Assembly (NCBI GenBank): GCA_903900845.1
Contig: CAIUOU010000157.1
Coordinates: forward strand, 1 to 57,225
From: an uncultured Opitutia bacterium
Lineage (GTDB): Bacteria > Verrucomicrobiota > Verrucomicrobiia > Opitutales > Opitutaceae
Length of the DNA: 57,225 bases
Reading direction: 5' to 3'
In this document: in pieces, positions 37,667 to 46,333 of the stretch
How the letters are laid out: the number at the start of each line of letters is the position of its first letter
How positions within the stretch are numbered: position 1 is the first letter of the stretch
The notes under the pieces: generated by a model
The model's database searches: none
Told to the model about the DNA's origin: nothing
Seen by the model: the letters and a program-made list of their open reading frames with translations, nothing else
Made by a program: the position numbers and the translations under genes

Positions 37667-37735
37667 GGGGAAAAAAGCGTTGCGGAGCAAGTAGTTCGCC
37701 GTGCTTTGTTCGGCAAGGTTTCATTGCCCGACATC

Positions 37736-38623
37736 ATGCCACGACGACCGCTTACCGGCGCCATCACCGCCCTCGCCACTCCCTTTGCCCGCGACGGGCA
37801 GGTCTCCTATGCCGATCTGCGCAAACTTATCGCGCACCAGATACGCGGCGGGATCGACGGGCTGGTCCCGGTCGGCACAACGGGTGAATCCCCCACCCTA
37901 TCGCACGAGGAGCACATGGAAGTGGTGCGCTTCACGGTGGCGGAGGCGAAGGGGCGCGTGCCGGTCATCGCCGGAACCGGCTCCAATTCGACGCACGAGG
38001 CGCTCGAGCTCACCCGTCTGGCCCACGAGGCCGGCGCCGACGCGATGCTCGTAGTGGCCCCGTATTACAACAAGCCGAGCCAAGAGGGGCTCTTCCGCCA
38101 CTTCTCCGCCCTTGCGGAATGCACCGATCGTCCGCTCGTGCTCTACTCAATCCCCGGCCGCTGCGGGATCGAGATCAGCGTCGAGGTGGTCGAGCGGCTG
38201 CGCTCCAAGTACCGCCACGTCTCCACGATCAAGGAGGCCGGCGGCAGCGTCGACCGCGTCGACCAACTGAAGCAGGCAATGGGGCGCGACATCACCGTGC
38301 TCAGCGGCGACGACTCGCTCACCCTTCCCTTCATGGCGGTTGGCGCAGAGGGCGTGATCAGCGTCGCGTCCAACCTTTTCGTCCGCGAGGTCCGTCGGAT
38401 CGTCGAACTTGCACGGTCCAATGATTTCACCGCGGCCGCGCGGGTCCACCGTCGTCTCTATCCGGCATTCCGCACCTTGTTCATCGAGCCCAACCCGGTG
38501 CCGATCAAGGTGGCGCTCGCCCGCGCCGGCATCATCGCCGACTCCGGCGTGCGCGCTCCGCTTTGTGAAATGAGCAACGCCAACCGTGCGCGTTTAGAGG
38601 CTGTGCTCGCAGCGCTCGATTGA
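37736..38623 (+). CDS. dapA: 4-hydroxy-tetrahydrodipicolinate synthase
   Basis: A 295-residue aldolase-family enzyme for lysine and diaminopimelate synthesis: it condenses pyruvate with aspartate semialdehyde. GAITALATPFARDG opens the barrel. GTTGESPTLSHEEH is the pyruvate-binding block, VLYSIPGRCG holds the catalytic Tyr, and STIKEAGGSVDRV the Schiff-base Lys. The ATG at 37736 matches family length; the longer open frame overlaps the pilT-like gene. dapB follows after 2 bases. Confidence 0.97.
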   Translation: MPRRPLTGAITALATPFARDGQVSYADLRKLIAHQIRGGIDGLVPVGTTGESPTLSHEEHMEVVRFTVAEAKGRVPVIAGTGSNSTHEALELTRLAHEAGADAMLVVAPYYNKPSQEGLFRHFSALAECTDRPLVLYSIPGRCGIEISVEVVERLRSKYRHVSTIKEAGGSVDRVDQLKQAMGRDITVLSGDDSLTLPFMAVGAEGVISVASNLFVREVRRIVELARSNDFTAAARVHRRLYPAFRTLFIEPNPVPIKVALARAGIIADSGVRAPLCEMSNANRARLEAVLAALD

Positions 38624-38625
38624 AC

Positions 38626-39357
38626 ATGCCCCTCTCCATTCATATCAACGGGTCGCGCGGACGCATGGGCCAGGCGGTCGCCGCCGCCGTGAGGGAAGCG
38701 GGTTTGACCGTCGCCGCCGAGACCGACGTTGGCGACGACCTTCGCGCCGGAATGGCCAGCGCCGACGCCGTGATCGACTTCAGCTCCCCGGCCGCAACGG
38801 GGGAAATCCTGCGTCACGCGCTGGAGCTACGGAAGCCGGTCGTGATCGGCACCACCGGACATGAAGCCGCCGAGCGCAAGCGGTTGCTGGCGATCGCCGC
38901 CGGTGTTCCGTGCGTGTGGGCGGGTAATTTCTCCGTCGGGGTCAATCTGCTCTTCGCCCTTACCCGGCGCGCTGCCGCGGTCCTGGGAGCCGACTACGAC
39001 GCCGAGGTCGTCGAGATGCACCACCGTTTCAAGAAGGACGCCCCGAGCGGCACGGCCGCGCGTCTGCTTGAGATCATCCTGGAGGAACGGAAACTCACGG
39101 CGGAAGCCCTGCGGCACGGCCGCGAGGGCCTGACCGGGGAACGGCAGCCGACGGAGGTTGGCGTCCATGCCCTCCGCGGCGGCGATGTGGTCGGCGACCA
39201 TACGGTGATTTTCGCGGCTCTGGGTGAGCGCGTCGAATTGGTTCACAAGGCGAGTGATCGCGGGATCTTCGCGCGGGGTGCCGTCCGCGCCGCCCGGTGG
39301 ATCGTGGGCCGCCCTGCGGGCGTCTACGACATGCAGGACGTTCTCGCCCTGAAATAA
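38626..39357 (+). CDS. dapB: 4-hydroxy-tetrahydrodipicolinate reductase
   Basis: Reduces the DapA product with NAD(P)H. The enzyme has 243 residues. ISHI-type dinucleotide binding is seen as INGSRGRMGQAV at the N-terminus. VIGTTGHEAAE and MHHRFKKDAPSGTA (catalytic His and Lys) are diagnostic. The ATG at 38626 was chosen over the TTG at 38620 because it lies cleanly after the dapA stop. ruvA follows with no gap. Confidence 0.97.
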   Translation: MPLSIHINGSRGRMGQAVAAAVREAGLTVAAETDVGDDLRAGMASADAVIDFSSPAATGEILRHALELRKPVVIGTTGHEAAERKRLLAIAAGVPCVWAGNFSVGVNLLFALTRRAAAVLGADYDAEVVEMHHRFKKDAPSGTAARLLEIILEERKLTAEALRHGREGLTGERQPTEVGVHALRGGDVVGDHTVIFAALGERVELVHKASDRGIFARGAVRAARWIVGRPAGVYDMQDVLALK

Positions 39358-39957
39358 GTGATCACCTCGATCCAAGGCACCCTCGCCTCGTCCTCGCCGC
39401 TCGGAGCGGTGGTGGAAGTCGGAGGATTCGGTTACGAGGTCCACCTGCCCTCGACCAGCGCCGAGCGTCTGCCGCGCCCCGGTTCCGCCGTCAAACTTCA
39501 CACTCTGGTGATCTACCGCGAGGACGCGCAGACGTTGTACGGATTCAGCTCGCCCGAGGAGCGCGACTTCTTCCGCCTGCTGATCGAGAACGTGACGGGG
39601 GTTGGCCCCAAAATGGCGCTGAGCATCATGAGCCGTCTCGCCCTGCCTTCGCTGGAGGCAGCGATCCGCGCGGGGGATATAAACGCTCTCGCCCGCTGTC
39701 CAGGCATCGGTAAAAAAACGGCCGAGCGGCTGGTCGTGGAGCTCCGGAACAAGGTGGGAGGAAGTGCCGCAGGTGAAGCGCTTCCCGGCGCCGCTGAGGC
39801 CGCCGCACCTTCCACTCCGCATCGGGACGCCGTCGCCGCGTTGGTAGCGCTCGGCTACAAGTCGTCCGACGCCGACACCGCGGTCCGGCGGGCCGCGGTC
39901 GCCCTCGGAGCGGACGCCGACACTTCGGCCCTTATCCGTCGCGCGCTGAACGGCTGA
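39358..39957 (+). CDS. ruvA: Holliday junction branch migration protein RuvA
   Basis: A 199-residue tetramer-forming protein that targets RuvB to Holliday junctions. It has the OB-fold N-terminus (MITSIQGTLA, VGGFGYEVHLP), helix-hairpin-helix motifs ENVTGVGPKMALSIMS and ARCPGIGKKTAERLVVELRNK, and the C-terminal RuvB-binding domain DAVAALVALGYKSSDAD. The GTG start follows the dapB stop immediately. ruvB and ruvC are not adjacent. It is convergent with the anti-sigma gene, 6 bases apart. Confidence 0.97.
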   Translation: MITSIQGTLASSSPLGAVVEVGGFGYEVHLPSTSAERLPRPGSAVKLHTLVIYREDAQTLYGFSSPEERDFFRLLIENVTGVGPKMALSIMSRLALPSLEAAIRAGDINALARCPGIGKKTAERLVVELRNKVGGSAAGEALPGAAEAAAPSTPHRDAVAALVALGYKSSDADTAVRRAAVALGADADTSALIRRALNG

Positions 39958-39963
39958 ACGCCG

Positions 39964-40644
39964 TCACCTTGAGAAACGGAAAGCGGTCATCTCGGCCGCT
40001 TCGGCCTGTGCCTTCAGCCCCAGGTTACGTACCTCGGGGCGAATCGCGCCGGCCGAGTGATTGAAGTGGAGCGCAGCGGCGGCTTCCGTCGAAGGCAGGG
40101 CGGACACGGCGAAGTTTCGCAGCCAATCAAGTTCATCCCCGGTAGCCGCTGTCGCTGAAGCCGAGGAACGCAGCCTCAATCCGCCCGAGAGGCCGAGCGT
40201 TTCGCCCGTCAGGACCAGTTGCCCGACGGAGGCTTGGTCAGACGCCGCCGCACGTCCGCGACGCGGAGCCAAGGGGGCGGCCGGAGCCTCGGTCGCCGCT
40301 TGGGTCGACTGCGCCAACGCGAGTTCCCCCGCGACCCGACCGGAGGGTCGCAGCCAGAGTGCAAAAGCCACGGCGAGACCGGCGGCCACGACGCCGAACG
40401 AGGCGAATCCGGCCGCCGCCCAGCCAAAGCCGGTCGACCGGGACTCCTGGCGGTCGGCCGGACGCTCCTTCGCGAAATCCTTGGCCAGAAGTCCGCAGGC
40501 CTTCTGCATGCGGCAATAATCGAGGTAGATCCGTCGTCGCTCGGGATTGTCGCGCACCTCGGCCTCGAGCCGCGCGGCGTCAGCCGGAGCGATCTCGTGG
40601 TCGAGATACAGGTTGAGGAGTTCGATAAACTCGCGGTCGTTCAT
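39964..40644 (-). CDS. Putative membrane anti-sigma factor
   Basis: A 226-residue protein with a cytoplasmic N-terminal helical domain (MNDREFIELLNLYLDHEIAP, DYCRMQKACG). A single membrane helix lies around residues 73-96 (FGVVAAGLAVAFALWL), followed by an Ala-rich periplasmic part. It overlaps the sigma gene by 4 bases, the usual arrangement for an anti-sigma. The typical zinc-binding HxxxCxxC pattern is not seen, so zinc binding is doubtful. Function is inferred from context and topology. Confidence 0.8.
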   Translation of the reverse strand: MNDREFIELLNLYLDHEIAPADAARLEAEVRDNPERRRIYLDYCRMQKACGLLAKDFAKERPADRQESRSTGFGWAAAGFASFGVVAAGLAVAFALWLRPSGRVAGELALAQSTQAATEAPAAPLAPRRGRAAASDQASVGQLVLTGETLGLSGGLRLRSSASATAATGDELDWLRNFAVSALPSTEAAAALHFNHSAGAIRPEVRNLGLKAQAEAAEMTAFRFSR

Positions 40645-41243
40645 TTGAAGTCTTCCCCCAGCTTGGCGCGCAGGCTTTCCCGCGCGCGGGCGATCCGACT
40701 CTTCACGGTGCCCACTGATATTCCCAGAATGCCGCCGATCTCCTCGTAGGAGAGATTCTTGACGTTGCGCAGCACGAGGATCTCGCGGTGGCTGGCGGAA
40801 AGTTTGTCCATTCCCTTGGAGATGCGGTTCACGAACTCTTCGTTGACCGTCACTTCATCCGGTGAATCGACTTCGGCCGGGATAATGTCGGCCAGGGTCA
40901 TGTCGTTGTCCTCCCCCACCGGGGCGTCGAGCGAGACGGAGCGGTCGCGCTTCCGCCTCCACCAGTACCAGTAACGGTTCCGGGCCAGATTGGTCGCAAT
41001 CTGGTAGAGCCAGGTCGAGAAGGCGGCGTCCCCCCGGAAATTGGCAAGGCCGCGATGGGCGCGGATGAAAGCGTCCTGGGTGACCTCCTCCGCATCCTGG
41101 TGGTTGCGGAGGAGTTGATGGACCATGCCGTAGATACGGTCACGGTGTCGGGCGACCATCTCGTTAAAGGCGGATTCATCCCCGTTTTTGAAACGGTCAA
41201 CCAGCATGCGATCCAGGGCAACCTCTTGGGCTTTGGCGGTCAT
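40641..41243 (-). CDS. ECF RNA polymerase sigma factor
   Basis: A sigma-70 family regulator of 200 residues. Region 2 has GDESAFNEMVARHRDRIYGM and DAEEVTQDAFIRAHRGLANF with FSTWLYQIATNLARNRY. Region 4 has LSASHREILVLRNVKNLSYE and GISVGTVKSRIARARESLR. The ATG at 41243 gives the right length. The anti-sigma gene overlaps its end. The signal it responds to is unknown; such pairs usually react to envelope or oxidative stress. Confidence 0.93.
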   Translation of the reverse strand: MTAKAQEVALDRMLVDRFKNGDESAFNEMVARHRDRIYGMVHQLLRNHQDAEEVTQDAFIRAHRGLANFRGDAAFSTWLYQIATNLARNRYWYWWRRKRDRSVSLDAPVGEDNDMTLADIIPAEVDSPDEVTVNEEFVNRISKGMDKLSASHREILVLRNVKNLSYEEIGGILGISVGTVKSRIARARESLRAKLGEDFK

Positions 41244-41402
41244 GCGCTCTGCCCCGCTCTGATTCGTGTATTCGGCGAAGGTTCCCACAAATGTGCAGAT
41301 TCGACGAATAATCCCGATTCCGGTTCCGGTCAATTTCGCCGCCCGAGGGGCGAAAGTTCTTGCCAACCCCTCAGCTGGAAAAATCTTTCATCCGGTTTAT
41401 CC

Positions 41403-41477
41403 GGGTCGATAGCTCAATGGTAGAGCAGCGTCCTTTTAAGTCGTTGGTTCTGGGTTCGAATCCCAGTCGACCCACCA
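41403..41477 (+). tRNA. tRNA-Lys (anticodon TTT)
   Basis: Cloverleaf traced by hand: acceptor GGGTCGA/TCGACCC, D-arm GCTC/GAGC, anticodon loop CTTTTAA with TTT at 41435-41437, and T-arm CTGGG/CCCAG around TTCGAAT. The CCA end is encoded. The anticodon stem GCGTC/GTCGT has a G-U and a U-U pair. It decodes AAA/AAG as lysine. The response regulator gene starts 25 bases further on. Confidence 0.95.
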
Positions 41478-41502
41478 AGCCGACCCCCAGCCGCCCACAC
41501 CA

Positions 41503-42150
41503 ATGAAGAGTCTAGTTATCATCGAGGATCAGACTGCCATCCGTGAGCTGATCGCGGAGATCCTCAAGTTGGATCCCGAGTACCAGTTGGTGGGGGAAGC
41601 CGGTGACGGTCAGGCCGCCGTCCAGCTCTGTCTGGAGAAAAAACCTGATGTCTGCGTCCTCGACGCCAAGCTGCCCGGGCTCAACGGGGTCGATATCCTT
41701 CGCCGCGTCGTGCCCAAACATCCCGACATGCGGGTGCTGGTTTTTTCCGGTCACGAAAGCCCCGTGCTGGTTCGCGAGATGCTCGAGGCCGGGGCGCACG
41801 GTTTCGTCGAAAAGACCGCGGGCCTGATCGAGTTCAAACGCGGACTGGAGACCGTCGCCCGCGGAGGGACCTACTTCGGCCCGGGGGTGGCCTCCCTACT
41901 CCGCACCGTCCTCACCAGCACGGGGGCCGACGCTTCCGCTTCCTCCCTCACGGTCCGCGAACGCGAGATCCTTCAGCTAGTGGCTGAAAGCCACAGCACG
42001 AAGGAGATCGCCGCCAAACTCGAGATCAGCGCCAAGACGGTCGACAACCACCGAACCAATCTGATGCGGAAGCTCAACCTCCACGACATCGCGGGATTGA
42101 CGCGCTACGCGTTGGAGCAGGGCATTGTCACCGCCTCCTCGCCCCGCTGA
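41503..42150 (+). CDS. LuxR-type response regulator (NarL family)
   Basis: A DNA-binding regulator of 215 residues. The receiver domain starts MKSLVIIEDQTA, and the phospho-acceptor is Asp54 in CVLDAKLPGLNG. The C-terminal HTH has LTVREREILQLVAE and STKEIAAKLEISAKTVDNHR. Its partner kinase is not adjacent; the two orphan kinases at the left end of the window are candidates, although nothing in the sequence proves this. The gene lies 25 bases after tRNA-Lys and may share its transcript. Confidence 0.93.
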   Translation: MKSLVIIEDQTAIRELIAEILKLDPEYQLVGEAGDGQAAVQLCLEKKPDVCVLDAKLPGLNGVDILRRVVPKHPDMRVLVFSGHESPVLVREMLEAGAHGFVEKTAGLIEFKRGLETVARGGTYFGPGVASLLRTVLTSTGADASASSLTVREREILQLVAESHSTKEIAAKLEISAKTVDNHRTNLMRKLNLHDIAGLTRYALEQGIVTASSPR

Positions 42151-42230
42151 ACGGGTCGCGCAAAAACCCCTTGCGAACGCCGGTTGGCCTCCGACATAGC
42201 TCTTTCGTTCCGTCCCGCGTCAATTTACTC

Positions 42231-42809
42231 ATGAAATTCCATTCGAAGTCCGTAGCTGTCTCTTTGGCCGTTGCCGCCCTCGTGCTCGCGGGCTGCACCA
42301 AGAAACCCGACCGTCCCTACCCGGGCTCGACCGTCCTCGGGCCACAGTCGACCGGTCCCGCGGTGCCGACCGACGCCTCCTTCGGTCAGAACACCACCGG
42401 CCTCGTAGACCGAGGTGCCGATTTCGACCCCAACGGGCACAACCGCACCGCGCTGCAGGGCCAGACCGTCCTTTTCGACTTCGACAAGTCCGATGTGCGC
42501 GCTTCCGAACGGGAGAAGCTCAAGGTCGCCAAGGAGTACCTCGACAAGAATCCGACGCATCGGCTCCTCCTCGAGGGGCACTGTGACTGGCGCGGTACCG
42601 CGGAATACAACCTCGGCCTAGGCGATCGTCGCGCGGCCGCCGTGCGCAAGTACCTGCAGTCGCTCGGTGTTCCGGCGGAGCGGGTCGAGACGCTTTCCAA
42701 GGGCAGCCTTGAGGCCGCCAAGAACGCGGACGACGCCACCATGGCCAAGGACCGCAGGGTTGACCTAGTCGTCGTCAATCCGGCGGCGGCGGCGCCCAAG
42801 GCCTTCTGA
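42231..42809 (+). CDS. pal: Peptidoglycan-associated lipoprotein (OmpA family)
   Basis: Outer-membrane lipoprotein of 192 residues linking the membrane to the cell wall. The lipobox is LVLAGCTKK after MKFHSKSVAVSLAVAA, giving lipid attachment at that Cys. The OmpA domain has FDFDKSDVRASEREKL, LLLEGHCDWRGTAEYNLGLG and the peptidoglycan-binding RRAAAVRKYL. The start at 42231 places the lipobox correctly. No tol genes are adjacent. A strong terminator follows. Confidence 0.92.
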   Translation: MKFHSKSVAVSLAVAALVLAGCTKKPDRPYPGSTVLGPQSTGPAVPTDASFGQNTTGLVDRGADFDPNGHNRTALQGQTVLFDFDKSDVRASEREKLKVAKEYLDKNPTHRLLLEGHCDWRGTAEYNLGLGDRRAAAVRKYLQSLGVPAERVETLSKGSLEAAKNADDATMAKDRRVDLVVVNPAAAAPKAF

Positions 42810-42834
42810 TCCGTCGGGAATTCAGGACCCCAAC

Positions 42835-42862
42835 AAAGCCGCGGTGCTCACCGCGGCTTTTT
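42835..42862. terminator. Bidirectional rho-independent terminator
   Basis: AAAGCCGCGGTG and CACCGCGGCTTT form a perfect 12-base stem with a very short loop, followed by TTTTT on the plus strand. It sits between the convergent pal and M20 peptidase genes and would stop both transcripts. Confidence 0.9.
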
Positions 42863-42878
42863 GCTTTACCCACTGGGC

Positions 42879-44258
42879 TCAGCGCGTTCCTGCCGCCAAG
42901 CTGTGGAGAATGCGCCGGGTGGTCTCGATGCCCTTCCGCATCACGTCGAGGTTGAAGCTCTCGTTGGGCGCGTGGAGGTTGTCCTCCGGCAGAAACAGGC
43001 CGAGCATGATCGAGTCGAGGCCGGTGACCTGCTTGATGGAGGCGATGATCGGCACACTCCCCCCTTCGCGCAGATAGAGCGGCGGACGACCCCAAACCTC
43101 ACCTACGGCTTGCTCGGTCGCTCGGAAGGCCTGGGCCAGCACCGGCGACTGGTCCTTCGGCGTGTTGCTGCGGCCGGGCGGAACAACGACGTAAGGATCG
43201 CCCTTATGCTGGTCGACAAACTCCAGCTTGATGCCTTTCGGGACCCGCGCGCGGATCGCGTCCATGACCTTTTGCTTGATCACGTCGGGTTCCTGGTTCG
43301 GCACCAGTCGGCAGCTGATCTTGGCGAAAGCTTTGCTGGGTATGACCGTCTTGGTGCCCTCGCCTTGGTAGCCGCCGCCAATCCCGTTGAATTCGAGCGT
43401 AGGTTGAAACCGCGCCGACTCGAAGGGGTTGAAGCCGGGGGTCGTGTAAAAAGCATCGATCCCGAGAAAGTCCGCGTACGCCTTCTCATCGGTTCCGAGT
43501 TTGCGGAGTTCCTCGCGTTCCCACGGATGCACGTCCAACACCTCGTCGTAGAAGCCTGGTACATTCACGCGGCCGTCAGGGGTATGGAGTGAAGCCAGGA
43601 TCTCCGCCAGCGCTTGGATCGGATTGCGAAGAACGCCGCCGTGGAGTCCGGAATGAAGATCACCCTTCGCACCCGTGAGGTGGACATCGAACAGCGTCAG
43701 TCCGCGAAGTCCGCACGTGAGCACGACCTGGTTTTCGTTTGGCAGCGCTGTGTCGGATAAAAAAACAAAGTCGGCCTCGCGCAGGCGCGCCGCGTACTTC
43801 TCGAGGAACACCGGGAAGCTGGGGCTGCCCATCTCTTCCTCGCCCTCGATCAGAAACGTGATCCGCAGCGGCAGGCGGGGATTCTCCTCGAGGGCTTTGG
43901 CCACGGCCGCGATGTTGGTCAGCAGCGGCCCCTTGTTATCGGCCGCGCCCCGCCCGTAGATCCGGTTGCCGATGATCGTCGGCTCAAAGGCGGGGGTACG
44001 CCAGAGGTTCAGCGGATCCGCCGGCTGCACATCATAGTGACCGTAAATCACCACGTGCGGCCACGAGGCTTCGCCTCCGCGATGCGCCAGCACGATCGGA
44101 TGCACGTCGGTGCGCACCACCTCGACGGTGAATCCGAGCGAACCGAGCAGGTTCGACACGAACTCCTGCGCACCTCGCATGCCTTCGCGGGCCGCCGAGT
44201 CGGCCGAGATGCTGGGGTGGCGGATGAACTCCTTGAGCTTTTCGACAGGATCGAACAT
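42879..44258 (-). CDS. M20 family peptidase/dipeptidase
   Basis: Zinc aminopeptidase-fold enzyme of 459 residues. Metal-ligand motifs are VVIYGHYDVQPAD, YGRGAADNKGPL, FLIEGEEEMGSPS (Glu) and RLVPNQEPD. The closing YLREGGSVPIIASI contributes further ligands. Relatives are cytoplasmic dipeptidases acting on short peptides, such as the PepV/CNDP group. The ATG at 44258 was chosen because it gives the family N-terminus; the upstream frame reads into the sulfatase start. It is divergent from the sulfatase by about 60 bases. Confidence 0.93.
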   Translation of the reverse strand: MFDPVEKLKEFIRHPSISADSAAREGMRGAQEFVSNLLGSLGFTVEVVRTDVHPIVLAHRGGEASWPHVVIYGHYDVQPADPLNLWRTPAFEPTIIGNRIYGRGAADNKGPLLTNIAAVAKALEENPRLPLRITFLIEGEEEMGSPSFPVFLEKYAARLREADFVFLSDTALPNENQVVLTCGLRGLTLFDVHLTGAKGDLHSGLHGGVLRNPIQALAEILASLHTPDGRVNVPGFYDEVLDVHPWEREELRKLGTDEKAYADFLGIDAFYTTPGFNPFESARFQPTLEFNGIGGGYQGEGTKTVIPSKAFAKISCRLVPNQEPDVIKQKVMDAIRARVPKGIKLEFVDQHKGDPYVVVPPGRSNTPKDQSPVLAQAFRATEQAVGEVWGRPPLYLREGGSVPIIASIKQVTGLDSIMLGLFLPEDNLHAPNESFNLDVMRKGIETTRRILHSLAAGTR

Positions 44259-44318
44259 CCGGAAATCCTGATTCACGTCCGGCAAGTTCGCCAATCGGAA
44301 ATCACCGCCCAACCCTCC

Positions 44319-45770
44319 ATGCGCTCCAACCTCAGTCGCCTCGTCGGTCTGCTCCTGCCTTTCCTCGCGCTCACCGCCGTCGCAGCCGCCGCCGAACCAG
44401 GCAGGCCGAACTTTCTCCTCATCGTCGCCGACGACCTGAACGGCGGCGATCTCGGCTGCATGGGCAGTCCCGATGTGAAGTCCCCGCACATCGACCGGCT
44501 CGCATCGGAAAGCATCAACCTGCGGCGTATGTTCACGCCGGCACCGACCTGCTCCCCGCTCCGGCACGCCCTCTACACGGGGTTATTCCCGGTCCGCAGC
44601 GGTGCCTACCCAAACCACACCATGGCCCATGACGGTACCCGGAGCCTCTTCGGGATACTGCGCGACCGCGGGTACCGGGTCGGGCTCCAGAACAAATCCC
44701 ACGTGGCCCCGGCCGCCTCGTTTCCCTTTGAAGTGATCAGCCCTGACGCCGATGACGTCGCGGCCTTCCGTCGTTTTATCACCCGGGACGCCCGCCAGCC
44801 CTGGCTGGCGGTCTTCGCCTCCAGCGATCCGCACAGCCCGTGGGATCGCGGTCCGCGGAACCTCTACGACCCGGCGCGGATTAAGGTGCCGCCCTATCTG
44901 CACGACAATGCCGTCACGCGCCGCAACTTAGCCGCCTACTTCGCGGAGATCTCGTCGCTCGACCGGCAGGTCGGCGATTGCCTCGCGGCGCTCGATGCGG
45001 CTGGCCAGCGTGAGAATACGGTTGTCGTTTTCCTCAGCGAGCAGGGCAGCTCGTTTCCCTACGGCGGCAAGTGGTCTCTTTATGACACCGGCATCCGCGG
45101 CGCCGCGTTCGTGCGTTGGCCGGGACGGATCCGTGCCGGTAGCGCGAGCGACGCCCTGCTGCAGTACGTGGATGTCGCGCCCACGGTCCTCGAGATCGCG
45201 GGCGTCGACCCGCGCAGGATCGACACCGGCTGCCCGGATGCCGAGGGGCAGCGCGGCTTCGATGGGAAAAGCTTCCTCCCTGTGCTGCTGGGGAGCTCGG
45301 ATCGACTCCGTGACGTCGTCTTCGCCCAGCACACCACCGTCGGCATCAACGGCTACAAGCAGCCCTACCCGATACGTGCGGCGCGCGATGTCCGCTACAA
45401 ATACATCCGGAACCTAGCCCCCGAGAATACCTACGACATCGCAGGCATCCATCGCGGGGAAATCATCGAGTCCTGGCAGGCGGACGCCCGTGATAATCCG
45501 GCGCTAGCCGCGCGGGTCGCCTGGTTGTTCAGGCGGCCGGCGGAGGAGCTGTATGACTTGGAGGCGGATCCTCTGGAGACGCGAAATCTGGCGGGCAATC
45601 CGGAGCTCGGCGCGGTGAAGTCCAGGCTCAGTTCCGCACTCGACTCGTGGATGCGCCAGCAGGGAGACAAGGGCATGGAGACCGAACTCGCCGCCCCTAG
45701 CCGCCAACCTCGGGCCGCCGGACGGACGGAGAAGAGCGAGCTCAAGGAGCGTCGCGGGAAAAAGTCGTGA
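44319..45770 (+). CDS. Secreted sulfatase (N-sulfoglucosamine sulfohydrolase-like)
   Basis: A sulfatase of 483 residues with a signal peptide (RLVGLLLPFLALTAVAAAAE). The metal site is LIVADDLNGGDLGCMG. The formylglycine motif CSPLRHALYTG has Cys78, with Leu where the others have Thr or Ser. FLSEQGSSFPYGGKWSLYDTG is the family block. The overall pattern is closest to heparan N-sulfatase-like enzymes, judged from memory. It is more distant from the three-gene cluster at 7-12 kb. It is convergent with a small membrane protein gene, 7 bases apart. Confidence 0.9.
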   Translation: MRSNLSRLVGLLLPFLALTAVAAAAEPGRPNFLLIVADDLNGGDLGCMGSPDVKSPHIDRLASESINLRRMFTPAPTCSPLRHALYTGLFPVRSGAYPNHTMAHDGTRSLFGILRDRGYRVGLQNKSHVAPAASFPFEVISPDADDVAAFRRFITRDARQPWLAVFASSDPHSPWDRGPRNLYDPARIKVPPYLHDNAVTRRNLAAYFAEISSLDRQVGDCLAALDAAGQRENTVVVFLSEQGSSFPYGGKWSLYDTGIRGAAFVRWPGRIRAGSASDALLQYVDVAPTVLEIAGVDPRRIDTGCPDAEGQRGFDGKSFLPVLLGSSDRLRDVVFAQHTTVGINGYKQPYPIRAARDVRYKYIRNLAPENTYDIAGIHRGEIIESWQADARDNPALAARVAWLFRRPAEELYDLEADPLETRNLAGNPELGAVKSRLSSALDSWMRQQGDKGMETELAAPSRQPRAAGRTEKSELKERRGKKS

Positions 45771-45777
45771 GGATCCG

Positions 45778-46065
45778 TCAACCGGCTTTGTCCGAGGGTC
45801 CGCTGCGAGCGGGACCATCTGACGGCCGGAGTTTGCGCCAAAGTTCCGGCACCACCCGGCGCCATCCCGCCTCTTTTGCCGCGTTCCAGACATCGCGTCC
45901 TGCGAGCAGCACACCGCCCCAGAACATAATCTCCGCGCCGACGAAAAGTCCGGTCGACCACGCGGCCTTGGCGGCCGCGGTGGGAGCCAGCCAAGCCGCC
46001 ACGGGCAAAGCCAGCCACGGCAACGCGGAAGCGAACATCAGGATGACGCCAATTTTCAGCAGCAT
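45778..46065 (-). CDS. Small membrane protein, transporter-suffix-domain type
   Basis: A 95-residue membrane protein with two hydrophobic helices (LKIGVILMFASALPWLALPV and LFVGAEIMFWGGVLLAG) and a basic C-terminal tail ending in RPSDGPARSGPSDKAG. The sequence fits the transporter-suffix domain family of short two-helix proteins, which has no known reaction. It may be an accessory of a transporter encoded elsewhere. The short 268-base spacer upstream holds no other gene that I can support. Confidence 0.7.
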   Translation of the reverse strand: MLLKIGVILMFASALPWLALPVAAWLAPTAAAKAAWSTGLFVGAEIMFWGGVLLAGRDVWNAAKEAGWRRVVPELWRKLRPSDGPARSGPSDKAG

Positions 46066-46333
46066 AGCTGGAAGCTATCCGCGTGCGGCCCGGTTTCGGC
46101 AAGACTGCCGGAAAATTTGGCCGCGACCGCTCTCAAGTGAGTATCTGTTTTCGAAGCCCGTGCCGCTGCCGCGCCTGGCACCGCGGAAACCCTGCGTCGC
46201 TCCTTTCGCCCGAGACCGTGCACCCGGCATTCGGATCGAATTTCCGACGATCCGACGGAACCCACCCCAGGCGATGAACATCCTGGGCCACACCAGCCGA
46301 CCTTCCGAGAGAAGATCCGCGCGGAACTATGCG

